Below are positions 1-6,056 of a stretch of DNA of 12,351 bases, piece by piece (positions within the stretch are counted from its first letter, which is position 1; each line of letters opens with the position of its first letter). Under the pieces are notes generated by a model. It was not told where the DNA came from and searched no databases. It saw only the letters and a program-made list of their open reading frames with translations. The translations under genes and the position numbers were made by a program. This DNA comes from Thermomicrobiales bacterium (GTDB lineage: Bacteria > Chloroflexota > Chloroflexia > Thermomicrobiales > UBA6265). The stretch lies in contig JADLCW010000264.1 in assembly GCA_020847015.1 (NCBI GenBank), positions 1-12,351 of the forward strand, given 5' to 3'.

Positions 1-38
1 ATCGGCTCTGTTTCCGCACTCCACAAGGATATATCACC

Positions 39-56
39 ATATTCGGCGCTGAATAT
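39..56. promoter_or_regulatory. AT-rich 18-bp near-palindrome, possible operator
   Basis: ATATTC (39-44) and GAATAT (51-56) are perfect inverted arms around GGCGCT. Allowing one G/T mismatch, the symmetry covers all 18 bases. In a GC-rich genome an AT-rich palindrome in non-coding DNA is a reasonable candidate for a dimeric repressor site. No clear -35/-10 pair was found beside it, and the regulated gene would lie outside the window. Confidence 0.3.
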
Positions 57-182
57 ACGTACGAATTTCTTCGATGGAACGCATGAGCAATCGCGATCCT
101 TCGCTGCGTTCCGGGCGACCGGGGAGCGGGGCCGCGGGGCAACGCGGCAGCCGCTCGGCGCCGGAACACGCAGGGTGCAACG

Positions 183-215
183 GACGCGAGGGGGCGCCAG
201 GCAGAACCTCGCGTC
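183..215 (-). terminator. GC hairpin after the oxidoreductase gene
   Basis: GACGCGAGG (183-191) pairs perfectly with CCTCGCGTC (207-215), giving a 9-bp stem with a 15-nt loop. It starts 13 bases past the stop codon of the last gene of the minus-strand cluster. No U-tract follows on the minus strand, so it may be a U-less terminator or an mRNA 3'-end stabiliser. Confidence 0.5.
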
Positions 216-228
216 TCCCCGCTCCGAA

Positions 229-1239
229 TCAGTCCTCGACGATCGTCCGCTCGCCGCCGCGCTCGATCGAGTCCCGCGCGGCGAGCGCCACCGCCAACGC
301 GGTGCGCGCCTGCGCCGGCGTCCCCTCGGTATTTGGCGTTCCGGTCTGGATAGCGGCGATGAAGGCGGCGCATTCGGCATGGTAGGGGTCGTGCTGGGCA
401 ACCTTCAGCCGCTGCGGATCACCCTCGTTGGGAAAGAGGGTCAGATCGTTGACGCCGGAACCCATCTCCACGCTGCGCCCGCCGGCCCGAAACGCGTACT
501 CCAGCGCGCCGCGCTCGCACAGCACCTCCAGTGTGGAGCTGAAAGGGTACGACTCCGGCATCATCATGCCGCCATCGACCAGCGCCGAGGCGCCGCTGGC
601 GTAATCGATCAGCACCTGCACCTGGTCGATGCCGCCAGAGCGCGGGTTGCGCGCGCCGCGCGCCGTCACCGCCACCGGCTGCCCGAATACCCAGTTCAGC
701 GCGTCGTAGTCGTGGATCATCATGTCCACCACGGCGCCGCCAGTCAGATCGGCGCGGCTGAACAGCGCCGACCAGGCCGGGAAGGGCTGGCGGCGGGTGG
801 CGACGCCGGAGCGCGGCGCGCCGAACTCGCCGGAGGCGACGCGATGCGCGAGTTCTACGTACTCCGGCCAGAAGCGCAGCACATGGGCGACGATGAACAC
901 CCGGTCGCTGGCCGCGGCCGCCGCCACCAGCGCATCGGCGTCGGCGAGATTCATCGCGATCGGTTTCTCCAGCAGCACATGCTTGCCGGCGGCCAGCGCG
1001 GCTTCCGCCGCCGAACGATGCTGCGGAGTCGGCAGACAGATGTCGATGGCGTCGATCTCCGGGTCGGTCAGCACCCCCTCCAGATCGTCGGTCCAGCGAC
1101 TGCCGACATCGTCGGCCAGAGGTTTTCCCCGGTTCGGCGAGGGCGCGTAGATCGCCGCGATCTCGACCCCGTCCATCGTTTGGTACGCCTTGGCATGGAC
1201 GCCGCCCATGAACCCGGCGCCCGCCACCGCAACCCGCAT
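229..1239 (-). CDS. Gfo/Idh/MocA-family NAD(P)-dependent oxidoreductase
   Basis: This 336-residue protein is the usual length for the family, whose members oxidise or reduce hydroxyls of sugars, inositols and related polyols with NAD(P). The N-terminal Rossmann fold shows GAGFMG at 7-12. The family's EKP motif is at 91-93, with Lys92 as the expected catalytic lysine. The C-terminal domain carries GGAVVDMMIHDYDALNW at 167-183, with the Asp172 and His176 typical of the active site. The ATG at 1239 is preferred over an in-frame start 24 bases upstream because GGAGG sits 8 nt before it and the Rossmann strand begins at once. It is the last gene of the minus-strand cluster, 64 bp after the sugar isomerase gene, so it probably acts on the imported compound or an intermediate. 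The substrate cannot be told from sequence. The family call is firm. Confidence 0.92.
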   Translation of the reverse strand: MRVAVAGAGFMGGVHAKAYQTMDGVEIAAIYAPSPNRGKPLADDVGSRWTDDLEGVLTDPEIDAIDICLPTPQHRSAAEAALAAGKHVLLEKPIAMNLADADALVAAAAASDRVFIVAHVLRFWPEYVELAHRVASGEFGAPRSGVATRRQPFPAWSALFSRADLTGGAVVDMMIHDYDALNWVFGQPVAVTARGARNPRSGGIDQVQVLIDYASGASALVDGGMMMPESYPFSSTLEVLCERGALEYAFRAGGRSVEMGSGVNDLTLFPNEGDPQRLKVAQHDPYHAECAAFIAAIQTGTPNTEGTPAQARTALAVALAARDSIERGGERTIVED

Positions 1240-1265
1240 CTGTCTGCCCTCCGCCCGACGCACGA

Positions 1266-1290
1266 GGGCGCCGCGCTTCGGCGGCCGCCC
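1266..1290 (-). terminator. GC hairpin between isomerase and oxidoreductase genes
   Basis: GGGCG plus CCGC (1266-1274) pair with GCGG (1281-1284) and CGCCC (1286-1290). This gives nine base pairs with one bulged C and a 6-nt loop, 13 bases after the isomerase stop. No U-tract follows. It may reduce read-through or protect the upstream message. Confidence 0.35.
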
Positions 1291-1303
1291 CCGAGCGACC
1301 GGA

Positions 1304-2122
1304 TTATTCCGGGATGAACTGCCGCACGTAGCGGTACGACTGCGCCACGGCGTCGTTGACGTCGTTCAGCGGCGGCCACGGTTCGCCCTGGAACTCGACC
1401 TCGACCGAGGCCGGGCCGTCGAATCCGGCGGCATCGAGCGCGGCGAACAGCACCGGAAAATCGATCTCGCCGGTTCCGGTGGCGGGGAAATTCCACACCC
1501 CCGGGCCGCCGATCTGATCCTTGACGTGCATGTGCTTGATGAGTCCGACCGACTTCGGCAAATCGTCTTCCGGACGGACGCCGCCGTAGAAGATGACATT
1601 GCCGGGATCGTAGTTGATGCCGATGTTGGACCGGCCCGTCTCCCGAATCAGATCGGCCGCCATCTGACCGGTGGCCAGCAGACCGCCGTGCGTTTCCAGG
1701 CAGATGGTGATGCCGTCGGCGGCGGCTTCATCGGCCAGCACCGGGATGCGCTCCAGAAAGGCCGCGCGCTGCTCCTCCAGGCTGCCGGCGGAGGAGGCGT
1801 CGTGGCCGCCGGTGCTGGTGGTGATCATGGAGATGCCGAGTTGGCGGCACAACCCGAGCGCCTTGCGGAACTCGTCCATTCCCGCGTCGGTGACGAGGTC
1901 GGAGTGCCCGCTGAGGCTAACGGCGGTGAGTCCGTTTTCGGCCAGCAACCGCTTGACCTCGGCGATCTCGGCCGCGTCGGCATCGCGGCGGATGTGCTCG
2001 GTCCAGCCGGGCACGCTGGTGATTTCCACACTGCGGAAGCCGGCGGCGGCGATGCCGGCGAGCGCTTCGGCAAGCGTCGAACCGTGGTGCGAGTTGGTGG
2101 AAGCGGCGAGTCGGTCGGCCAT
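1304..2122 (-). CDS. sugar phosphate isomerase/epimerase-like TIM-barrel protein
   Basis: This 272-residue protein belongs to the xylose isomerase-like TIM-barrel superfamily (IolE, hydroxypyruvate isomerase and tagatose/psicose epimerase relatives). These use a divalent metal to isomerise, epimerise or dehydrate sugars and inositol derivatives. The expected metal ligands are visible: Glu143 in CLETHG, Asp172 in NYDPGN, His199 in HMHVKD, and Glu241 or Glu243 in SVEVEF. The ATG at 2122 is chosen over an upstream in-frame start because AAGGAG lies 5 nt before it and family homology begins there. It lies between a VOC protein gene and the Gfo-type oxidoreductase gene. Isomerase plus Gfo dehydrogenase is a common pairing in inositol and uncommon-sugar catabolism. 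The exact reaction is not predictable. Confidence 0.88.
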   Translation of the reverse strand: MADRLAASTNSHHGSTLAEALAGIAAAGFRSVEITSVPGWTEHIRRDADAAEIAEVKRLLAENGLTAVSLSGHSDLVTDAGMDEFRKALGLCRQLGISMITTSTGGHDASSAGSLEEQRAAFLERIPVLADEAAADGITICLETHGGLLATGQMAADLIRETGRSNIGINYDPGNVIFYGGVRPEDDLPKSVGLIKHMHVKDQIGGPGVWNFPATGTGEIDFPVLFAALDAAGFDGPASVEVEFQGEPWPPLNDVNDAVAQSYRYVRQFIPE

Positions 2123-2182
2123 CCCTGCTCCTTGCGGCCGGGATTGCCGGCCGCTGTTCCGGGGGCGCATCAGCGCCGCATC

Positions 2183-2216
2183 GAGGGCGCGATCCCCGCG
2201 CGAGCGACGCGCCCTC
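2183..2216 (-). terminator. GC hairpin between VOC and isomerase genes
   Basis: GAGGGCGCG (2183-2191) and CGCGCCCTC (2208-2216) form a perfect 9-bp stem with a 16-nt loop, 29 bases after the VOC stop. No U-tract follows on the minus strand. Its geometry closely matches the hairpin at 183-215. Confidence 0.45.
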
Positions 2217-2245
2217 CGGTTCTGGCGCCACGCGCGGCGAACGTG

Positions 2246-2611
2246 CTACTCGTTGAACCAGCGGCGCCCCGGCACGAACTGCATGTACTCGACAAACAAC
2301 CCATCCTCACGGGTGAACGCGACCCGAGCGAAGGGCGGCTCGCCCACCTCGAAGGGTTGAAGATAGACATCCCGACCCGCCAGTTGCGGTTCCAGCTCGT
2401 CCACCTCATAGGCGATATGGGGCGCGTCCATGAATTCGGGGTCGATCGGGCTGTCCGCCTCGTAGCGGAGAAACTCGATCCGGTTCGGGTGGGTGAGCGG
2501 GCTGGTCACCCAGCACTTGCTGGCGGTCACCTCGTTCTCGTCCGGTTGCGGCTCCAGGGCGCGCAACCCGACGTGGTGGAACCGCCGCGGCGGGCGCACG
2601 GGTTCAGACAT
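2246..2611 (-). CDS. small VOC-superfamily (glyoxalase-like) metalloprotein
   Basis: This 121-residue protein has the paired beta-alpha-beta-beta-beta layout of the vicinal oxygen chelate superfamily (glyoxalase I, methylmalonyl-CoA epimerase, extradiol dioxygenases). Four candidate metal ligands fall where the fold puts them: His13 in FHHVG, Glu46 in RIEF, His65 in APHIAYEVDEL and Glu108 in LFVEYMQF. An intact metal centre suggests an active lyase, isomerase or epimerase rather than a binding protein. The ATG at 2611 has GGAGG 5 nt upstream, while the longer in-frame start at 2689 would run through a strong hairpin and lacks a ribosome site. It sits between the substrate-binding protein and isomerase genes, so it probably processes the same compound. 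The superfamily is well supported; the reaction is unknown. Confidence 0.82.
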   Translation of the reverse strand: MSEPVRPPRRFHHVGLRALEPQPDENEVTASKCWVTSPLTHPNRIEFLRYEADSPIDPEFMDAPHIAYEVDELEPQLAGRDVYLQPFEVGEPPFARVAFTREDGLFVEYMQFVPGRRWFNE

Positions 2612-2635
2612 CGAATCCTCCGGGTGGATCGGTCG

Positions 2636-2665
2636 GGCGCGGCCGGACATGCTCCCGGCCGCGCC
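2636..2665 (-). terminator. strong 11-bp GC hairpin after the substrate-binding protein gene
   Basis: GGCGCGGCCGG (2636-2646) pairs perfectly with CCGGCCGCGCC (2655-2665) around an 8-nt loop, 25 bases past the stop codon. It is the strongest hairpin in the window. No U-tract follows. A stabilising hairpin behind a binding-protein gene is a known way to keep that message more abundant than those of its transporter partners. Confidence 0.55.
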
Positions 2666-2690
2666 GCGATCGTTAGGCGGACGGGGCAAG

Positions 2691-3863
2691 TTACTCCGCG
2701 CCGGCCCCCTCGGGCTGGGTCAGCGATGCGAAGTCGGCGCTCAACGCGAAACCGTCCGCATCGGCCACGACCTTGGCGTGGTCGAAGTCGTTGGCTCCGG
2801 CGATGTACTGGTTGGAGACGATATCGGCCGCCTTGAGCTCCTTGCTCAACTGGCCAATTCCGTGGGCGGTCGAGAGGAAGGTGTCCCACGATGCTTCGTC
2901 GTGCCAGCCCCAGCCCTGGCGAGTCGCCCAGTCGCCGCGGAACACCTGCGCCAGTTCCCACATCGACTGGACCGCGATCTGCTTGTCCTCGAAAACTTCT
3001 TTCAGGGTCGGCAGCGCTTCCATGGTGATCTGGGTGGTGGCCACCGGGTTGTGGTAGCCGAACTCCAGCCCCATCGCCCACGCCCGGAAGTAGCGGGTGT
3101 AGATGTCAGCGAGACTCCCCTCCTCCAGATCGGAGCGGCGGATGACGAAGGAGTTGGCGGGGAACTTCGACCAGTCCTTGCCCAGGATGTAGTCGAAGTC
3201 GAGACCGGTGGCGGCCCACTGGGCGCGCAGCCCCTCCCAGGACAAAGCGGCGTCGGCTTGGCCCTGCGCCAGCGCCTGCGCCCAGGTCTGGCCGGCATCG
3301 ACATAGTTGACCTTGCTGGGATCGCCGCCGGCCTGGGCGATCTCGGGGTTGGTGATGCCTTGCCAGCCGGCCGAACCGAGCACCACCGTCATGCCTTCGA
3401 GATCCTTGACGCTGGCCGGAGCCTTGCCCTTGGGGAACGCGAAGTCGAACACGTCGTAGGCGCCCATTTGGAAGGCGGAAACGAGTGGGCTGCCCTGCTC
3501 GATCATCAGCGAGAACACGCCCGGCGACGGATAGGCGACATCGGCCTGGCCGGTGTCGACGGCCTTGGTGCCGGCCGTGGCTTCGATCGGCCCCGGCTCC
3601 AACGTGGTCTGGATGTCGCCGAAGTAGCCGAACTTCATGGCCACGTGGTAGGGGTAGTCGTCGAGCACGTCGATGGTGCCGCGCGGCGAAACCCAGCGGA
3701 TGGAGTTGTCCGCTGGTTGTGCGGCGAGCACGTGGGCGCGCTCCAGCGTCGCCAGCGCGGCCCCGCTCAGCCCCAGCGCGGCGGCGCCGCGAACCAGTCC
3801 GCGGCGGGAGATCCGGCCGGCAACAAAACTGTCGATCAGCGCGTCGAAGCGATTCATCCTCAT
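2691..3863 (-). CDS. ABC transporter substrate-binding protein, NitT/TauT-like, Tat-exported
   Basis: This 390-residue protein is an extracytoplasmic binding protein of the SsuA/TauA/NMT1-like type, which delivers a small ligand to the membrane permease. The N-terminus carries a twin-arginine signal: SRRGLVRG (Arg20-Arg21) followed by a hydrophobic Ala/Leu stretch, with likely cleavage near residue 48 after VLAA. There is no lipobox cysteine. The mature part shows the family pattern of a lobe-1 start with a KFGYFGDIQ-like segment, a GQADVAYPSPG segment, KDLEGMTVVLGSAGW near the hinge and a second-lobe GQADAALSWEG segment. The start at 3863 has GAGG 5 nt upstream; the ATG at 3857 is an equally plausible alternative. 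It follows the permease gene by 138 bp. The ligand is not predictable; known relatives bind sulfonates, nitrate, pyrimidine precursors or aromatic acids. Confidence 0.88.
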   Translation of the reverse strand: MRMNRFDALIDSFVAGRISRRGLVRGAAALGLSGAALATLERAHVLAAQPADNSIRWVSPRGTIDVLDDYPYHVAMKFGYFGDIQTTLEPGPIEATAGTKAVDTGQADVAYPSPGVFSLMIEQGSPLVSAFQMGAYDVFDFAFPKGKAPASVKDLEGMTVVLGSAGWQGITNPEIAQAGGDPSKVNYVDAGQTWAQALAQGQADAALSWEGLRAQWAATGLDFDYILGKDWSKFPANSFVIRRSDLEEGSLADIYTRYFRAWAMGLEFGYHNPVATTQITMEALPTLKEVFEDKQIAVQSMWELAQVFRGDWATRQGWGWHDEASWDTFLSTAHGIGQLSKELKAADIVSNQYIAGANDFDHAKVVADADGFALSADFASLTQPEGAGAE

Positions 3864-3925
3864 CACTCCCTCGTGGTGTGGCACGCCCTTCCCGGGTTTT
3901 GGCCAGCGCCTGCTAGCCATTCGAT

Positions 3926-3952
3926 CGGGGTCGGCTCGCGTTGGCGACCCCG
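3926..3952 (-). terminator. GC hairpin between permease and substrate-binding protein genes
   Basis: CGGGGTCG (3926-3933) and CGACCCCG (3945-3952) form a perfect 8-bp stem with an 11-nt loop, 49 bases past the permease stop and about 60 bases before the binding-protein start. No U-tract follows. It could separate transporter and binding-protein transcripts or mark a processing point. Confidence 0.4.
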
Positions 3953-4001
3953 TGAGCGCGGCGCGACGCCTCCTCTCACGCGTGCCCGGCGGCAGCCTCG
4001 C

Positions 4002-4856
4002 TCAGGCCTGCCAGCTCGTCCACTTCTTGCCCACCCAGTAGAAAAAGGCGTAGATGGAGACGCCCATGAGCGCCAGCAGCAGAATGATGGCGTAGAAGTT
4101 TTGCATCTTCACCATTGACGACCAGAACATCAACTGGTTGCCCAGCCCGTTCTTGCCGCCGACCATCTCCGCGCCGACCGCCGTCAGCAATCCGAAGATC
4201 GCTCCCACCATCAGGCCGACGATGATCATCGGCAGCGCCAGCGGGAAACGAATTTTGGTGAAGATCTGGAATGTCGAGGCGCCATAGGAGCGCGCCAGAG
4301 CGATTTTCGCCAGGTCGGTGCGGCGGAACCCGGTGGCCGCGTTGATCATCACCATCGGTCCGGACGCCAGCGCCACGGCGATGATGCGCGGGGTCAGCGT
4401 GAAGCCGAACTGCAAAATCAGCAGCGGCACCAGCGCGATCATCGGGGTCGTGACCAGCAGGAGGATATAGGGGGTGATGATTTTCTCCACGAAGGGGAAC
4501 TGGGTGATCACCGCCGCCAGCACGATGCCGATCGTGGCTCCGATGAGATAGCCGCCGAACAACTCGATCAGCGTCACTTGCAAGTGCGGCCAGAACAAAT
4601 CGGGGAAGCGGGTGAACAGCGCCGTGAACACCTCGCTGGGCAGCGGAAAGATGTAGCTCTTGACCTGCGAGACGCGCAGGAAGATCTCCGCCGCCCCCAG
4701 CAGCAGCACCGCCAATCCGACGATCAACGCCGCCTCGCCCCAGCTCTTGGCGAAGCCGGTGCTGGTGACCGCCGACCAGTTGGTCAGATCGACATCGCCG
4801 CCCTCGCGCTCGGCGCCGCCGAAGGTGGGAATGGTTTCCCGAAGTTCGCTCGCCAT
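4002..4856 (-). CDS. ABC transporter permease, NitT/TauT (SsuC-like) family
   Basis: This 284-residue integral membrane protein forms the channel of the importer. About six hydrophobic helices are visible (near 40-60, 98-119, 127-150, 157-177, 205-229 and 254-276) after a roughly 38-residue cytoplasmic N-terminus. The cytoplasmic coupling loop (EAA-type) that docks onto the ATPase lies around 183-210, with ARSYGAS followed by FTKIRFPLALP. The later GAEMVGGKNGLGNQL segment is typical of the SsuC/TauC branch. The start at 4856 has AGAGAGG 8 nt upstream. It begins only 19 bp after the ATPase stop, so the two are almost certainly co-transcribed. The family is clear; the substrate is not. Confidence 0.93.
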   Translation of the reverse strand: MASELRETIPTFGGAEREGGDVDLTNWSAVTSTGFAKSWGEAALIVGLAVLLLGAAEIFLRVSQVKSYIFPLPSEVFTALFTRFPDLFWPHLQVTLIELFGGYLIGATIGIVLAAVITQFPFVEKIITPYILLLVTTPMIALVPLLILQFGFTLTPRIIAVALASGPMVMINAATGFRRTDLAKIALARSYGASTFQIFTKIRFPLALPMIIVGLMVGAIFGLLTAVGAEMVGGKNGLGNQLMFWSSMVKMQNFYAIILLLALMGVSIYAFFYWVGKKWTSWQA

Positions 4857-4875
4857 CGATTTCGCCTCTCTCGCG

Positions 4876-5721
4876 TCAGACCGGGGTGTCGGCAGGGACG
4901 TAGACGCCGGTTTCGATCGTGCGCTTGATCTCCATCGTCAGTTGGACGAAACCAGGTTCGTAGGTCATGTCGATCGTGCGCGGGCGCGGCAAATCGATCG
5001 GGAAGATGTGGGCCATCCGACCCGGGCGCGGGGTGAGCACCACGACCCGATCGGCCAGGAAAATCGCCTCGGACACGTTGTGGGTGACGAAGATGATGGT
5101 TTTGCCGGTTTCCATCCAGAGTCGCTGGATGAGCAGATTCATCTCGTCGCGGGTGAAGGCGTCGAGCGCCCCGAACGGCTCGTCCATCAGGATGACGTCG
5201 GGGTCGTAGGAGAGGCAGCGGACGATGCTGGCGCGCTGCTGCATGCCGCCGGAGAGTTCGCGCGGCATCTTCTTTTCGAATCCAGCCAGCCCGACCTGAC
5301 GCAGCAGATCCTGGATGCGCGGCTCGAACGGAGCCGGGTTGATCTTCTTGATTTCGAACGGGAACAGAATGTTCTGGCGCAGATTGCGCCACGGCAGCAG
5401 ATTCGCGTCCTGGAAGATCATGCCGATCTCCGAACGCGGTTCGGTCACCGGCGTGCCGTTCAACATGACCCGACCGCTGGTCAGATCGTGCAGCCCGGAC
5501 ATGGCCCACAGCAGCGTGCTCTTGCCGCACCCCGAGGGGCCGACGATCGCGATGAATTCGCCCTTGGCGACCGACAGACTCAGGTCGTCAAGCGCGTGAA
5601 CCGATCCGGTTTCCGTCTTGTACAGTTTGGTCGCATGCTCGACCGTCATCAGCGCCGGTGCGCTGCCGGTCATTCCCGCCGACGTTCGGGTTGCCGCCGA
5701 CGCGCGGTGGGCTGTCGCCAT
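4876..5721 (-). CDS. ABC transporter ATP-binding protein, NitT/TauT (SsuB-like) family
   Basis: This 281-residue cytoplasmic ATPase powers the importer. All ABC motifs are intact: Walker A GPSGCGKST at 61-69, Q-loop Gln104 in IFQD, signature LSGGMQQ at 156-162, Walker B VILMDE at 176-181, D-loop GALD at 184-187 and switch His214 in VTHN. The MPRELSGGM and LLPWRNL segments are characteristic of the SsuB/TauB branch. About 25 extra Ala/Ser/Thr-rich residues precede the usual start of the fold. The ATG at 5721 is nevertheless preferred because AAGGAG lies 5 nt before it. It is the first gene of the cluster and has a near-consensus promoter about 155 nt upstream. The unusual gene order has the ATPase first and the binding protein third. 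Confidence 0.95.
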   Translation of the reverse strand: MATAHRASAATRTSAGMTGSAPALMTVEHATKLYKTETGSVHALDDLSLSVAKGEFIAIVGPSGCGKSTLLWAMSGLHDLTSGRVMLNGTPVTEPRSEIGMIFQDANLLPWRNLRQNILFPFEIKKINPAPFEPRIQDLLRQVGLAGFEKKMPRELSGGMQQRASIVRCLSYDPDVILMDEPFGALDAFTRDEMNLLIQRLWMETGKTIIFVTHNVSEAIFLADRVVVLTPRPGRMAHIFPIDLPRPRTIDMTYEPGFVQLTMEIKRTIETGVYVPADTPV

Positions 5722-6056
5722 GTTCGCTCCTTGTGACGGTCCGGCTCCGGCGCCGGGGATGCACGAATTGGGTTCGCTGCACCGGACGCGCCGACAAACG
5801 ACCGCTGTCGGGGTCGCGCGAAACCGTTCGGATGCCGGAGCCGACGTCGCTCCTGTGCGTGCACTCCAAGGACTGCGCGGGATTCTACGTATCTCTCGCC
5901 TGGAGTGTCAACGGTTTCCGCGGCGAAACCCGGGATTCGCTGCTGCACCACGATCCAGGCGCCGCCGCCCAGGCGTTGGCGCCGTGCTTGCGCTCCAGTC
6001 GCCGCGTCCCGGGGCAGCCGCGTCGGCTCTGTCGTGTCCCGGGCCGGAGGGCTGTC
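5722..6056. other. divergent intergenic control region
   Basis: This 335-bp gap separates the minus-strand transporter cluster from the plus-strand bc-complex operon. It holds one strong minus-strand promoter (listed separately) and GC-rich self-complementary stretches, such as CCGGCGCCGG at 5747-5756 and two GGCGCC sites at 5958-5963 and 5978-5983. No convincing plus-strand promoter was found, so the bc operon start is unresolved. An open frame in phase with the downstream membrane protein runs back through this gap, but it has no ribosome site and no recognisable protein. Confidence 0.6.
5882..5911 (-). promoter_or_regulatory. sigma-70-type promoter for the transporter cluster
   Basis: Read on the minus strand, a perfect -35 TTGACA (5911-5906) is separated by 18 bases from a -10 TAGAAT (5887-5882; five of six consensus bases). 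Transcription should start near 5875, leaving a leader of about 154 nt before the ATPase ATG at 5721. The location, orientation and quality of both boxes make this the best promoter in the window. Confidence 0.65.

Larger units (their letters stand above)
1..228. other. non-coding left flank
   Basis: This stretch lies beyond the 3' end of the minus-strand oxidoreductase gene. No convincing gene is seen: the open frames crossing it lack a good ribosome site and run antisense into the oxidoreductase. The first 70 bases are clearly AT-richer than the rest of the window and carry a near-perfect palindrome. That suggests the control region of a gene just left of the window. Two hairpins can form. 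The better one (183-215) is listed separately. The other has GCCGCG at 131-136 and CGCGGC at 143-148 around a 6-nt loop. Confidence 0.6.

Noticed and set aside
74..385. Small plus-strand open frame in the left flank
   Set aside because: It has no good ribosome site, a Ser/Arg/Pro/Gly-biased product, and runs antisense into the oxidoreductase gene.
1190..2836. Plus-strand open frame of 548 codons opposite the isomerase and VOC genes
   Set aside because: It is rich in Arg, His and Gly, matches no family, and lies antisense to genes with clear motifs and ribosome sites. Such shadows are expected in GC-rich DNA.
2493..4118. Plus-strand open frame of 541 codons opposite the binding-protein gene
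   Set aside because: It has no ribosome site or recognisable domain and is explained by the codon bias of the real minus-strand gene.
4876..5721. Transporter as a nitrate or taurine importer by name
   Set aside because: The ATPase and permease only define the broad NitT/TauT family. No sulfonate or nitrate metabolism gene lies nearby, so no substrate name is given.
5658..6056. Upstream in-frame extension of the four-helix membrane protein
   Set aside because: It overlaps the ATPase gene and its promoter on the other strand, has no ribosome site and reads as non-protein-like sequence. The GTG at 6057 has a good GGAGGG site.
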